Assembly (NCBI RefSeq): GCF_003987345.1 | Contig: NZ_PIPP01000003.1 | Coordinates: 248,001 to 312,000 of the forward strand | Reading direction: 5' to 3' | DNA length: 64,000 bases | From: Aliidiomarina shirensis | GTDB lineage: Bacteria; Pseudomonadota; Gammaproteobacteria; Enterobacterales; Alteromonadaceae | Part shown: in pieces, positions 52,318 through 61,745 of the stretch | Numbering within the stretch: the first letter of the stretch is position 1 | Layout: each line of letters starts with the position of its first letter | Made by a program: the position numbers and the translations under genes | Notes under the pieces: generated by a model | What the model was told of the DNA's origin: nothing | The model's input: the letters and a program-made list of their open reading frames with translations, nothing else | Databases searched by the model: none

Positions 52318-54294
52318 ATGACCATGCTTGCGATACCAAAAAAAGCTAAATTTGAGTACCAAGGACGCACGGGGATTATTGAAGATGTAACCTCCAGATA
52401 CGTAGTGCTTGATTTTGATGGCCTTGGAGTAAAGATGTTTGAGCCGCATCAACTTCAAAGCGCTTATATCGATGGTGAGTTTAAAATATTACAAGCCAAA
52501 ACAGAGTTTGTTCTATGTGACATTACCGACCCCGATACAAAGCAGCGCTCTAACTTTATCAGCGCAGCATTAGAGCATATGCACGAATCCGGCCATCCAA
52601 GCTCGAAAAGAGTCATGGCTGAAGCACTTGCAATCGCTACTAATCGATACGGGATGATAGACGGGAAAATACCAAGTACCTCATCACTTAAGCGCTGGTA
52701 TAAAAAATGGGCTAACAATGGCTACAGCATCGCTTACATTCTCGGTAAAGCTAAAGCTCGTCGACGCAAACAGTTTGATGAGCGGAATCTAGAACTTTTA
52801 GAAAAAGTCATTGAACGAGAATACCTTCAACTCCATGGGGGAAGTGCTGCTAACGCTTATAGATGCTATTTGCGTGAGTTTGAGCAGCATCTTCCAACTT
52901 GGGAGCGAGAAAACGCTGAAAACTCTACCCGCACTGGTGAAAAGATCACTCTGAAGCCGTTAAGTCACGGCACGTTTTACACGCATATTCAAAAGTTGAA
53001 CGCATACGAAGTCGATAGAGCGCGGATGGGTGTGAAAGCAGCAAATAAAAAACATCGTTGGGTTGAAGGATCAATTATCACTCAACGACCTCTGGAGCGC
53101 GTTGAAGTCGACGCTGTTCACCTCAATATTGCAGTAGTATCGGAAGACGCATCTGGCAAGCGGATATGCCTTCGTCCTATTGTCTACGTCGCGATGGATG
53201 TTTTTACCCGCTTAATCGTTGGCCATATCGTCGACTTCGGTGAAAAGAACGCGAGTGAAAACTCCAATGCGGTCGTCAAGTTAATAAAAGACGTATGCAA
53301 CCCGCTTAAAGTTGGTAAATACACAAACATTCCTTTTCCGCTGGGCGGTATGCCCGAAAGAATTATTTCAGACTCGGGGCCAGCATTCATCGCGTCAACG
53401 CCTAAGGCGATGCTGCAATCTGCTGGAATCGGGCACGAGGTAACGCAGAAAGCATCCCCGTGGAAAAAGCCCTTTGTTGAGCGTTTCTTCAGTACGTTGA
53501 AGTCGCAATGCATGCATAGCATTGAGGGCTATGCGGGGGTTAGAACTCGCGGTATCGAGCTGGATCGAACTCTTGAACAGATGGCTCATCTCACCCGAGA
53601 CGAGTTTCAAGCGATACTGGAGGACTACATTCTCCGTATTTACCACAATAATCCTCATAAAGGATTAGATGGGCTAACACCTATAGAGATGTGGGAGAGC
53701 GTTAAAGACCGTTGCCCCCCTCAAATGATGGGTGACTTTACTGAAATCGCAAAGTTTCGCGGTCAGCATGAACAGCGCAAGATTACCATGCCTAAAGGAG
53801 TTCTGCTAAAGGGTGTCTACTACAACTGCCGGGAGCTTCAAGAAATTGGTCATCAACTTGAGCGCCAGTGTCTTGAGCGGTCAGTTCGCATTATGTATGA
53901 CCCTCTGGATATCTCTGAGATAACGGTAATTAACCCTCTAACGAATGAGATGATAGTCACTCCCGCGACGAGCCCAAACATACACGAGGGCTTGACTCTA
54001 TTCGAATTCCAAGAACGAAAAAAAGCCATAAAAGCAAAACTAAATGGACAATCAATAACCACTATGCAACGGGTTGTGAATCGTTCTAAGTCGTCCGCTA
54101 AGCCTAAACAAAAAAGTGCTAGCGCCCAAGACATCGAGACGCCACTTTCTGAAACTGAGATTGGCAAAATCATGACAGGAGGGATCGGTAAAGACGCGGA
54201 TATTCTCTCACCCAAAGATAAGAAGCGTGGGACTAAATTAGGCACAAAATCACCTAATGACCATCAAACACCAAAACCATCGGCGCGATGCTAG
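52318..54294 (+). CDS. tnsB: TnsB DDE transposase
   Basis: A 658-residue transposase of the Tn7 TnsB/Mu class that cuts and joins the 3' strands. Catalytic residues can be assigned: Asp-265 in VEVDAVHLNIA, Asp-352 in RIISDSGPAFI and Glu-388 in KPFVERFFSTLKSQ, the last two separated by 35 residues as in classical DDE enzymes. DNA-binding helices precede the core, and a long basic, Ser/Lys-rich tail (about 570-658) follows, which in Tn7 contacts TnsC. Length is near Tn7 TnsB (702). It should bind the repeats at 38947-38979 and 56815-56943. Its last bases overlap an in-frame ATG before tnsC. Confidence 0.92.
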   Translation: MTMLAIPKKAKFEYQGRTGIIEDVTSRYVVLDFDGLGVKMFEPHQLQSAYIDGEFKILQAKTEFVLCDITDPDTKQRSNFISAALEHMHESGHPSSKRVMAEALAIATNRYGMIDGKIPSTSSLKRWYKKWANNGYSIAYILGKAKARRRKQFDERNLELLEKVIEREYLQLHGGSAANAYRCYLREFEQHLPTWERENAENSTRTGEKITLKPLSHGTFYTHIQKLNAYEVDRARMGVKAANKKHRWVEGSIITQRPLERVEVDAVHLNIAVVSEDASGKRICLRPIVYVAMDVFTRLIVGHIVDFGEKNASENSNAVVKLIKDVCNPLKVGKYTNIPFPLGGMPERIISDSGPAFIASTPKAMLQSAGIGHEVTQKASPWKKPFVERFFSTLKSQCMHSIEGYAGVRTRGIELDRTLEQMAHLTRDEFQAILEDYILRIYHNNPHKGLDGLTPIEMWESVKDRCPPQMMGDFTEIAKFRGQHEQRKITMPKGVLLKGVYYNCRELQEIGHQLERQCLERSVRIMYDPLDISEITVINPLTNEMIVTPATSPNIHEGLTLFEFQERKKAIKAKLNGQSITTMQRVVNRSKSSAKPKQKSASAQDIETPLSETEIGKIMTGGIGKDADILSPKDKKRGTKLGTKSPNDHQTPKPSARC

Positions 54295-54350
54295 CGCTGT
54301 TTTTCCATTACTTACAAGCTACTTTCAAACCAACTAGAGGTGACTATACG

Positions 54351-55352
54351 ATGCGAATTAAAAACACACAATCTATCACTTCAGGCCTCATGAGCGGTGC
54401 CCAGAAGATTTCATCACTAGCTTTATGGAATCATCAGTTTTGTGAGCTAGATAACATGGTAGACCGCCTTTTGCGCTTTCATGGAACAAAACCAAGTGCG
54501 ATGTCTCTGATTGCGCGGGAGGGGGCTGGCAAAACGCATTTCGCTCTCAAGAAACAGGAGCAGTTTAGTAAGTACGTCATCGACTATGGTGATTACACGA
54601 CTATGCCAGTTTTAATTACGCGGGCTCCTAAGCAATCTACGGTGAGAACATTTGTTGAGCGAATACTTTATGAACTTGGGGATATAAAACCTAGTCATGG
54701 AAGTGCGGACGAGAAAGAAAAGCGATTGCTCGCATTGCTTCGAAAACGCGAAGTGAAGCTGATTGTGATAGACGAAATTCATGACTTTCTTCCTAAAACT
54801 AGCAGAGGAAGACCATCCACCGCACTAGCTTGGTTAAAGGGCTTTATGGATGAAACTCTCATTCCTATTCTGTTCATGGGTACAGAGCGAGCGGGGTTAT
54901 TGCACGTTATTGATAAAGAGCTGGCTAGTCGCATTCGTTACTCCGCCACCTTAGCAAGTCTGCCTTACGGCAACAGCGATTATTCAAAATTCGATTTTGC
55001 AGAAATGGCGAGTGCTTTTGCTGAGCATTTGGCTTGTCCTCTGAAGCAACTTATGTTCGTGCAATTCGACGACGAAAAGCCCATTTTTTCAAATATGAAC
55101 CTGCTTGACCGCTTCTTTGTTGCGACTGACGGAGTCCCCCGTGGTTTGCGAGATATCTTTCTGGAGATCAATTTGGAAATGGAGGATGACGCCGATTTCA
55201 CGCCGAATCTTGAGTCTCTTTCAAAGATTTATAAGCGAATGACTTCGATGAATGACTTTATCGACTTCGACCCATTTGGCCAAGGCAACCTTACTAAGGT
55301 TCAAAACTATATCAACAAAAACTGCGGAGGTGAGAACAATGCAGCCGCTTAG
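54351..55352 (+). CDS. tnsC: TnsC AAA+ transposition regulator
   Basis: I start at the ATG at 54351, with AGAGGTGA upstream (333 residues). An ATG at 54288 in the same frame overlaps the tnsB end and could give a longer form. Walker A is AREGAGKTHFAL near residue 57, and Walker B is LIVIDEIHDFL near 140, with the sensor IPILFMGTERAG. TnsC forms ATP-dependent rings on target DNA and links TniQ/TnsD to the TnsAB transposase. It is shorter than Tn7 TnsC (555), closer to the TniB-like size class. The end overlaps tniQ by 14 bases. Confidence 0.9.
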   Translation: MRIKNTQSITSGLMSGAQKISSLALWNHQFCELDNMVDRLLRFHGTKPSAMSLIAREGAGKTHFALKKQEQFSKYVIDYGDYTTMPVLITRAPKQSTVRTFVERILYELGDIKPSHGSADEKEKRLLALLRKREVKLIVIDEIHDFLPKTSRGRPSTALAWLKGFMDETLIPILFMGTERAGLLHVIDKELASRIRYSATLASLPYGNSDYSKFDFAEMASAFAEHLACPLKQLMFVQFDDEKPIFSNMNLLDRFFVATDGVPRGLRDIFLEINLEMEDDADFTPNLESLSKIYKRMTSMNDFIDFDPFGQGNLTKVQNYINKNCGGENNAAA

Positions 55353-56724
55353 TCAACAGATACCGTTCCACCCACTTCCATACGAGGGGGAGCTTTTTAA
55401 AGGCTACATTCTGCGTCTGGCAGTCTGTAATGAACTGGATAAGCTTCAGGACTTTGTAAGTGCTTTTGATATACCAGCAGGGACAAAGAAGATTTTTCTC
55501 ATTGGGACACAAGAAAATGAACGTTTTATGCGTGTACTCACTCAATCGTTAGGGTATGAAGCTGGTTCGCTAGACAAATACTTTGAGGGTGAAGGGGCTC
55601 GACAAATGATAGTGTGGCTGTCTTCCCGGCATACATTGGTGAATGAGCCCACTATCTGTCCTCACTGTTTAGAGGATCAACCGCATCTCAAAGCTGAGTG
55701 GCACCTCTACTACACAACACATTGCCTTAAGCACAAGTGCCAGCTCTGGAATGAATGTCCCCAGTGCAACAATAAATTTAAATGGAGTGGCGGGTTGTTT
55801 AAAAAATGCACCTCATGCGGTTTGCAGTGGAAGAATGTTTGTGCAATTAGAGTCTCGCCTCCGCTATCGCAAATTGCGATAGCGGAGGCCAAAGGGGCGA
55901 ATAAGACCGCTTTGGTTAAGAGAATACTGAGTAAAATGAATATTGGACTTCGGCCCTTTGACGCCTCTTTTCAAAGACAAAGGGAGATTGATAAGTATGT
56001 TCCTGACTTAGCACGGCATATCGAAAGTGCATATCAGTTAGGGTACTCAGAAGACGCTGTTGTAGAGCTTAAGAAGCAAAGATTCAGCCATTGGCAAAAT
56101 AAAATTGGAGGGCCACGTCAGACGGTACTCATGCAACAGATAGATGCAGCGAATGATGAACGCTTTTTCGATTTCGAAAATGCGAAGCACTCCTCGGGCA
56201 AAGACACTCCTATCTTTAAAGAGGCGAGCTTTAGAGTGTTAACATCTCACAGACGGCTGAACACAACACCCGAAAATGCTTGCTTTGAATTGTCTTGGAA
56301 TCAGCTTGAAGAAGTACTTCTGATGCGTACGGCTCACCTCAAAAAACTCATTCGAGAAGGGGAGCTACCCGGAAGAATGCACGTAAACTCGCCTAAAAAA
56401 GTATCACCAAGCAGGTTAGACGATGTTGTGAAGTTTTTTAGGCGCATCAAGAAAAACTCAATTCCAATCAGGGCTGCAAATGACGACACTTTTGAGAAAG
56501 AGTTTATCGCTTGGGGCGATGAGCGAAGGCTTTCAGATTTCAAGTTGAAAACGAAGGATTTAGTAAAACTTCTCAGCTCTAATCAGTTGCAAGTCTATTC
56601 GCCAGACTACTACAACCATGGTTTTGATAGTTTTCATTTTAAGGAAACATCACTAGTGGAATTATTCGGAACCTCTTCTGCAAATGACATCGGCCAAACA
56701 AATAAGGAAAATAGGCCTGCGTAA
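55339..56724 (+). CDS. tniQ: TniQ/TnsD-family target selector
   Basis: The start is the ATG at 55339 with GGAGGTGA upstream (461 residues); it overlaps the tnsC end. Residues 5-165 are the TniQ domain with zinc-binding pairs: CPHC (107-110), H and H near 128-132, then CPQC (140-143) and CTSC (157-160). Near residue 330 is a helix-turn-helix-like stretch, FELSWNQLEEVLLMRTAHLK followed by KLIREGELPG. In Tn7 the longer TnsD recognises a fixed chromosomal site; length here (461) is between TniQ and TnsD, and the DNA-binding part suggests sequence-specific targeting. No second TniQ and no Cas gene are present. Confidence 0.88.
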   Translation: MQPLSQQIPFHPLPYEGELFKGYILRLAVCNELDKLQDFVSAFDIPAGTKKIFLIGTQENERFMRVLTQSLGYEAGSLDKYFEGEGARQMIVWLSSRHTLVNEPTICPHCLEDQPHLKAEWHLYYTTHCLKHKCQLWNECPQCNNKFKWSGGLFKKCTSCGLQWKNVCAIRVSPPLSQIAIAEAKGANKTALVKRILSKMNIGLRPFDASFQRQREIDKYVPDLARHIESAYQLGYSEDAVVELKKQRFSHWQNKIGGPRQTVLMQQIDAANDERFFDFENAKHSSGKDTPIFKEASFRVLTSHRRLNTTPENACFELSWNQLEEVLLMRTAHLKKLIREGELPGRMHVNSPKKVSPSRLDDVVKFFRRIKKNSIPIRAANDDTFEKEFIAWGDERRLSDFKLKTKDLVKLLSSNQLQVYSPDYYNHGFDSFHFKETSLVELFGTSSANDIGQTNKENRPA

Positions 56725-56735
56725 CCTTCTCTAAT

Positions 56736-56766
56736 AAAAAAAGCTGCTGGAAAGCAGCTTTTTTTT
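56736..56766 (+). terminator. Terminator after tniQ
   Basis: AAGCTGCT and AGCAGCTT form a stem with the loop GGAA, preceded by an A-run and followed by eight or more T. It begins 11 bases after the tniQ stop and closes the tns operon before the transposon end. Confidence 0.85.
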
Positions 56767-56814
56767 CGCCTACTATTTACCCAAATTTCACCGCATTGAG
56801 CAGTGTTTAACAGG

Positions 56815-56961
56815 TAGAAAAAGTTCATTTAAGCTAGAATTTTGTCGAAAAGCTCACCGTTAGCTGGACAAAAGCAAACACCTTATTTGGACGATTTTTG
56901 CAAGCCATTGTTTATTAAGCTAAATTCATTTCATGAAAGTTCACTTTAATTGGATATCACA
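56815..56961 (-). repeat. Right transposon end with TnsB-type repeats
   Basis: Read inward on the minus strand, the end begins TGTGATATCC at 56961. Repeats follow: TGAACTTTCATGA (56943-56931), TTTGCTTTTGTCC (56878-56866), TGAGCTTTTCGAC (56856-56844) and TGAACTTTTTCTA (56827-56815); a further partial copy with GTCCAAAT is near 56892. The first begins 18 bases in, as at the other end. Widely spaced copies resemble the left-type end of Tn7. Confidence 0.68.
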
Positions 56962-56975
56962 TGAAAGTATTACAA

Positions 56976-57236
56976 TTAATCGTAGTTGTTTTCGATGTGT
57001 TTGATCTTCTTAATGAAGTTCTCATAATCACGCGCGGAATCGTAATCGAGGTGATAGGTATTGTGGAAGCCTGTGCGCAACTTCACTTTGTGGTCTTCTA
57101 AAAATACAGTGTAACCATCATGATCGGTGAACGCGGTAACGCCTTCCAGTTCATGCCGATCGTCTTTTGTGGTGCCGTGATCAGTGATTTTTTCAAATAC
57201 CGAAAGAATCATTCGAACGCTAATATCGTTTTCCAT
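56976..57236 (-). CDS. DUF3081 family protein
   Basis: The start is the ATG at 57236 with GAGG upstream; a longer frame to 57326 runs through a terminator. The 86-residue product is acidic and soluble. SVFEKITDHGTTKDDRHELE, FTDHDGYTVFLEDHKVKL and FHNTYHLDYDSARDYENFI match DUF3081, a small protein of gammaproteobacteria without a known function. The transposon end lies 14 bases beyond its stop codon. It is separated from the RND operon by a terminator. Confidence 0.8.
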   Translation of the reverse strand: MENDISVRMILSVFEKITDHGTTKDDRHELEGVTAFTDHDGYTVFLEDHKVKLRTGFHNTYHLDYDSARDYENFIKKIKHIENNYD

Positions 57237-57277
57237 ATTGCACCTCGTTTGTTGTGATTTGCACCTCATTATAGTGC

Positions 57278-57314
57278 AAAACTGCAGCAACCATGGTGAT
57301 TGCTGCAGTTTTTT
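57278..57314 (-). terminator. Terminator of the RND operon
   Basis: AAAACTGCAGCAA and TTGCTGCAGTTTT form a 13-base stem around a nine-base loop, between the end of the RND permease gene and the DUF3081 start. It ends the RND operon on the minus strand. Confidence 0.8.
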
Positions 57315-57366
57315 AGAACTAACCATAACGGTAGTTTAAGCGCTCATGTTAACGCTAATAGTTACG

Positions 57367-60300
57367 TTATTGCTCGCGCATAGCTTTCCGCTTTTTAACT
57401 TTCCGTGAAAGCACTCGTTTTTCGATAAATTGGTAAAACACCGGAATAAAGAAAATCGATACGAACGTAGCTACGAGCATGCCACCGACTACAGTAACGC
57501 CTACCGCTTGCCGCGCTGCCGCACCTGCACCCGACGTAATCACTAACGGCATAGCACCTAAAATAAACGCCAACGATGTCATCAATATTGGGCGGAATCG
57601 CTGACGGCACGAAGTTAACGTAGACGCTAACACACCCATACCACGCTTCCTATTGATTACGGCGAACTCCACAATCAAGATCGCGTTCTTCGCCGATAAA
57701 CCAATCAACACCAATAAGCCCACTTGGAAGTAAATATTATTCTGCAATCCGGTAACCCAGGTTGCCATCACGGCGCCAAAAATCGCAAATGGAATCGCCG
57801 TTAACACAGCAAGAGGTAAACTCCACCGCTCGTATTGGGCTGCCAACAACAAGAACACCATGAGTATTGCAAAGCCGAAAGCTAGCCCTGCAGCATTCGA
57901 GCTCTCACGCTCTTGCCGTGAAGCGCCCGTCCAGAACAGTTGATAATCTTGATCATCACTTACCAATTCAGTGACTACAGCTTCCAAAGCCAACATAGCT
58001 TCGCCCGTGCTATACCCCGGTGCCGGATCAGCCAACAATCTGGCAGCAGGGCGGTTATTATAGCGATGTACTTCATCCGGGCCGGTGATACGTTCAATTT
58101 GCACCAGTGAGTTCAACGGAATCATTTCACCACTGCCCGCGCGAACAAAAACATCAGCTAAGTTATGCGGACCCTCACGGTAAGATGATTCCGCCATCAT
58201 ATATACCCGCCAAGCGCGGCCGAGATAGTTGAAATCGTTTACATAGGCCCGGCCAAAGGTGGCTCGCATGGCGGCAAAGATCTCATTAATAGGCACATCA
58301 ATTGATTTTGCTCGTTCCCTATCCACATAAGCCGTGAAACGCGGAATATTCATATTTAGGGTGGTGCGCAAGTTCTGCAGTTCAGGGCGTTCATTGCCAT
58401 TGGCAATCACATCATTAATACGATCCACCAAATTCTCAGTACCACCATCCATAATGGCTACTAGATAAGCTTCTAGGCCGCCGGTTGTGGAAATACCTGA
58501 AATTGGCGGTGGGTTGAACGCACTTACATTCGCTTGCGAATGCTCTTGCCCAGCAACATTCACACTTTCAGCAAATTTTTGCGCCCCATTATCACCTAAA
58601 TCGCGATCATCCCAGTGATCAAGGGTTACGAAACTGGCGCCTACGTTAGGCTTCCGGCCACCGTTCACCATATCGTAACCCATAAAGGTTAGCGTATTTG
58701 CCACACCATCCATTTCGCCCAATTCAGCATTCCATGGCAACGAGAAATCAACGGTACGGTCAAGTGATGCACCTTCCGGCAAGCGATGAGAAACCAACAC
58801 ATAACCTTGGTCTTCATCTGGCACCAAACCACCCGGTAATTGTGTGAATACCCCCCATGCAGATATCGCAATGACAACAAATATAATGCTCGCCAACCCG
58901 GTGCGCTTCAGCATGAACCGTACACCTTGCGTATAATTTGTGGTCATTCTTTCAAACCAAACGTTAAACTTCTGCAGGAACTTTGGCGGCTCTTTAGGCT
59001 TCTCTTCTAAAATTAATGCACACAACGCTGGTGATAACGTAAGTGCGATAAAACCGGATAAAATAACTGATACAGCGATAGTAAGCGCAAACTGCTGATA
59101 CATTATCCCGGCTAATCCGCCAAGGAATGCCACCGGAATAAATACCGCCGCTAACACCAACACCATGGTGATAATCGGAGTCGATACCTCTGCCATCGCT
59201 TCAATCGCAGCTTCTTTCGGCGAAAGCCCTTTTTCCCGAATCAGCCGCTCCACGTTCTCCAGAACAACGATGGCATCATCCACCACTATCCCTATCGCTA
59301 ACACCATGGCTAACAACGTTAATAGATTCACTGAGAAGCCGAAAACAAACATACCGGCAAACGCACCAATCAAGGCAACAGGAATAGAAAGCAATGGAAT
59401 AAGTGCTGCCCGCCAGCGCTGCAAGAACAAGTAAATCACCGCCATTACCAAAATAAGTGCTTGGAATAGCGTAATAACTACTTGTTGAATCGAAACTTGT
59501 ACGAAATCGGTAGTATCGAACGACACTGAATAATCAACACCGGTAGGGAAGCTCTGGCTCATGCGCTCCATTACCGCATCTACCTCTTTAGAAACCTCTA
59601 ACGCATTAGCACCAGGGCGCAAAAAGATCCCCATGGGTACTACGGTTTCACCATTCTGCACGGCATCGAAATCATAATTCGTAGCCCCTAATTCAACTCG
59701 GGCCACATCGCGCAAGCGCACAACGGAACCGCCTTCATCGCTGCGTAAAATAATTTCCTCAAATTGTTCAACCGTTGAAAATCGGCCTTCTGTTCCGATA
59801 GGAAATGTAATTTCTTGCGGATTATTGGGGTTTGGCGCATCGCCAAATCGGCCGGCGGCAAACATGGCGTTTTGTTCATTAATAGCTCGGCTTACATCCG
59901 CTGGTGTTAAGCCATAATCAGCAAGCTGATCCGGGCGCAACCAAACCCGCATCGCATACGTTTTCGAGCCAAAAAAGGTAACCCTTGCTACACCGTTTAC
60001 GCGGCTTAATTCATCCTGCACCGTGAGCGTAGCGTAGTTATTTAAAAACAGAGAATCGCGGCTTGCATCTGGTGAACTCAGAGAAACAATCTTAAGAATG
60101 GCGCTTGATTGCTTGCGAATTTGCACACCACCACGTTGCACTTCTTCCGGTAATCGCGAGAACGCTCGCTGAACCTGAGAATCAACATCAATGGCGGCTT
60201 GATCGACATCCGTTCCCACTTCAAACACCACGGTAATACTCACACCGCCGGTATCGTCCGCTGAGGATGTCATATACAGCATGTTTTCCACGCCGTTGAT

Positions 60301-60507
60301 ATATAGTTCTAGAGTGGCCGCTACCGCTTGTGATGCCGCGTCAGCTGTAGCGCCTGAGTAACTTGCTTCCACTACCACTTGCGGAGGCACGATTTGCGGA
60401 TATTGTTGCACCGGCAGCATCCGCAACGACATTAAACCAGCAATCACAATCAGTATGGATAAAACCGAAGCAAGTACCGGGCGTTCGATAAAATGCTTGG
60501 CTATCAT
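57367..60507 (-). CDS. RND multidrug efflux permease (AcrB/MexB-like)
   Basis: A 1046-residue inner-membrane pump with the two large periplasmic loops and 12 membrane segments of the hydrophobe/amphiphile efflux family. Key features: FIERPVLASVLSILIVIAG at the start, the proton-relay Asp pair in AIGIVVDDAIVVLENVERL, and the second-half motif GLSAKNAILIVEFA with the relay Lys in the same helix region. It exports drugs, dyes and detergents in exchange for protons. Length equals AcrB (1049). Its start overlaps the membrane fusion gene stop by four bases. No TolC-type gene lies in the cluster, so an outer-membrane partner encoded elsewhere is expected. Confidence 0.93.
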   Translation of the reverse strand: MIAKHFIERPVLASVLSILIVIAGLMSLRMLPVQQYPQIVPPQVVVEASYSGATADAASQAVAATLELYINGVENMLYMTSSADDTGGVSITVVFEVGTDVDQAAIDVDSQVQRAFSRLPEEVQRGGVQIRKQSSAILKIVSLSSPDASRDSLFLNNYATLTVQDELSRVNGVARVTFFGSKTYAMRVWLRPDQLADYGLTPADVSRAINEQNAMFAAGRFGDAPNPNNPQEITFPIGTEGRFSTVEQFEEIILRSDEGGSVVRLRDVARVELGATNYDFDAVQNGETVVPMGIFLRPGANALEVSKEVDAVMERMSQSFPTGVDYSVSFDTTDFVQVSIQQVVITLFQALILVMAVIYLFLQRWRAALIPLLSIPVALIGAFAGMFVFGFSVNLLTLLAMVLAIGIVVDDAIVVLENVERLIREKGLSPKEAAIEAMAEVSTPIITMVLVLAAVFIPVAFLGGLAGIMYQQFALTIAVSVILSGFIALTLSPALCALILEEKPKEPPKFLQKFNVWFERMTTNYTQGVRFMLKRTGLASIIFVVIAISAWGVFTQLPGGLVPDEDQGYVLVSHRLPEGASLDRTVDFSLPWNAELGEMDGVANTLTFMGYDMVNGGRKPNVGASFVTLDHWDDRDLGDNGAQKFAESVNVAGQEHSQANVSAFNPPPISGISTTGGLEAYLVAIMDGGTENLVDRINDVIANGNERPELQNLRTTLNMNIPRFTAYVDRERAKSIDVPINEIFAAMRATFGRAYVNDFNYLGRAWRVYMMAESSYREGPHNLADVFVRAGSGEMIPLNSLVQIERITGPDEVHRYNNRPAARLLADPAPGYSTGEAMLALEAVVTELVSDDQDYQLFWTGASRQERESSNAAGLAFGFAILMVFLLLAAQYERWSLPLAVLTAIPFAIFGAVMATWVTGLQNNIYFQVGLLVLIGLSAKNAILIVEFAVINRKRGMGVLASTLTSCRQRFRPILMTSLAFILGAMPLVITSGAGAAARQAVGVTVVGGMLVATFVSIFFIPVFYQFIEKRVLSRKVKKRKAMREQ

Positions 60508-61721
60508 TCAGCAATCTCCACATTCACTTGAGTGCCCGGTTGCAACATGGATAAACCTTCGATAATCACCCGATCACCGCTTGCTAAACCTTGTTCGATC
60601 AACTGTTCATTGCCCACGCGAACGCCGAGGGTTACTTCTCGAACTTGCACAATATCTTGGTTATCCACGATATACACCACAGCTTGGCGACCCGATTGAA
60701 TAATGGCTCGCTGAGGTACGGTAATGGCATAAGGCACTTCAATTTTTGGCAATTGCACACGCACGAATTGCCCTGGAAGTAGTGTTCTATTTGGGTTTGG
60801 GATCACTGCACGGGCTTCAATACTACCACGTTCGCGATCCACGATCCGGCTCACATAATCGATATAGCCAGATTCTGGATGCTCGCGGCCATCACTAAAT
60901 CGCAAGGTTGCGGTTGGGCCTGAACCACTTTCACTATTCCCCGAAATATCGGTATTGCGCAGCAAGTAAGCGGCAGCAATATCACTCTCATTTACATTAA
61001 AGTGAACGTAAATGGGATCTAAGCTTACAATGGTAGCTAGGGTATCGTTTTCGCTAATTAAGTTGCCTACAGATACGGATTCTCGGCTTGCAACACCGCT
61101 AATTGGAGCAACAATCTCCGTGTAGTTATAACGCAATTGCACATCTTCGTAGCTCGCTTGAGCTGATTGCATATCCGCTTCTGCAGCTTCCAAACGTGAT
61201 TGCGTTTGATCGCGTTCGCGGGCACTTATGGCGCCATCGACAAATAGGTTTTCAACGCGAGCCCAATCTCGGCGCGCTTCATTGAACACCGCTTCGGCAC
61301 TGGTTAACTCTGCTTGCGCCTTTTGCAAATCAACTTCATACGGCGCTTTTTCAATAGAAAACATAACCGTACCGGCTTCAACCAATTGGCCTTCATCGAA
61401 ATCCCGTGATTCCAATACACCACCAACACGGGCACGAACCTCGGCCACCATGTTACCTTCGGTACGGGCTGCAAAGGAGCGTTCCAACTCGAGTGTTTTC
61501 GCACTCACTTCAGTTACGAGCACTCTATGCTGTGGCCGAGCATCTTCATCAGGCGCTGCTGTAGTTTCCGAGCAGGCACTTAACATAGTAAACGCCACTA
61601 TAGTTAACGCTGCTATTGCTGTGCGATATCCAACATTGTTCTTGCCCTGTGGCTTAGTATTGGTTTGCAAATTAATCACCTGCTGTGCTGTGGATATTCG
61701 ATTTATTATCGATTTATTCAT
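60504..61721 (-). CDS. RND periplasmic adaptor (AcrA-like lipoprotein)
   Basis: A 405-residue membrane fusion protein; GGAGG precedes the ATG. The N-terminus has a longer basic leader and then a hydrophobic stretch with lipobox LSAC near residue 50, so it is lipid-anchored in the periplasm as AcrA is. The order of biotinyl-lipoyl half, helical hairpin (LTSAEAVFNEARRDWARVEN, QSRLEAAEADMQSAQASYED), second lipoyl half and beta-barrel (ITVPQRAIIQSGRQAVVYIV) is complete. It links the permease to an outer-membrane channel. It is the first gene of the operon; a palindromic operator lies just upstream. Confidence 0.92.
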   Translation of the reverse strand: MNKSIINRISTAQQVINLQTNTKPQGKNNVGYRTAIAALTIVAFTMLSACSETTAAPDEDARPQHRVLVTEVSAKTLELERSFAARTEGNMVAEVRARVGGVLESRDFDEGQLVEAGTVMFSIEKAPYEVDLQKAQAELTSAEAVFNEARRDWARVENLFVDGAISARERDQTQSRLEAAEADMQSAQASYEDVQLRYNYTEIVAPISGVASRESVSVGNLISENDTLATIVSLDPIYVHFNVNESDIAAAYLLRNTDISGNSESGSGPTATLRFSDGREHPESGYIDYVSRIVDRERGSIEARAVIPNPNRTLLPGQFVRVQLPKIEVPYAITVPQRAIIQSGRQAVVYIVDNQDIVQVREVTLGVRVGNEQLIEQGLASGDRVIIEGLSMLQPGTQVNVEIAE

Positions 61722-61745
61722 TGTTAAGGCCTCCGCTCGTACCTT

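Larger units (their letters stand above)
38929..56961 (+). mobile_element. Tn7-like transposon (TnsABC-TniQ) with defence cargo
   Basis: Core genes tnsA, tnsB, tnsC and tniQ (51686-56724) mark a Tn7-type cut-and-paste element. Read inward, the two proposed ends begin TGTGAGATCTAG (38929) and TGTGATATCCAA (56961) and agree at 17 of the first 25 bases. A related TGA-N-CTT repeat begins at position 19 in both, with further copies in each end. The 18,033-base element carries about ten cargo genes, several of defence-type families, and looks more A+T rich than its flanks. The five-base flanks (TTGAA and TGAAA) are not identical, so either one end is off by a little or the duplication has changed. 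No CRISPR array, Cas gene or tnsE was seen. Confidence 0.78.

Noticed and set aside
40065-56920. The 14-base repeat ATTGTTTATTAAGC at 40065-40078 and 56907-56920, in the same orientation
   Set aside because: It looked like a second transposon end, but no TnsB-type repeats accompany the left copy, and a 14-base match is expected by chance in 18 kb of A+T-rich DNA.
57258-57280. TTTGCAC...GTGCAAA palindrome upstream of DUF3081 as an NtrC site
   Set aside because: The spacing between the GCAC and GTGC halves is nine bases, two more than the NtrC operator allows; no regulator can be named.
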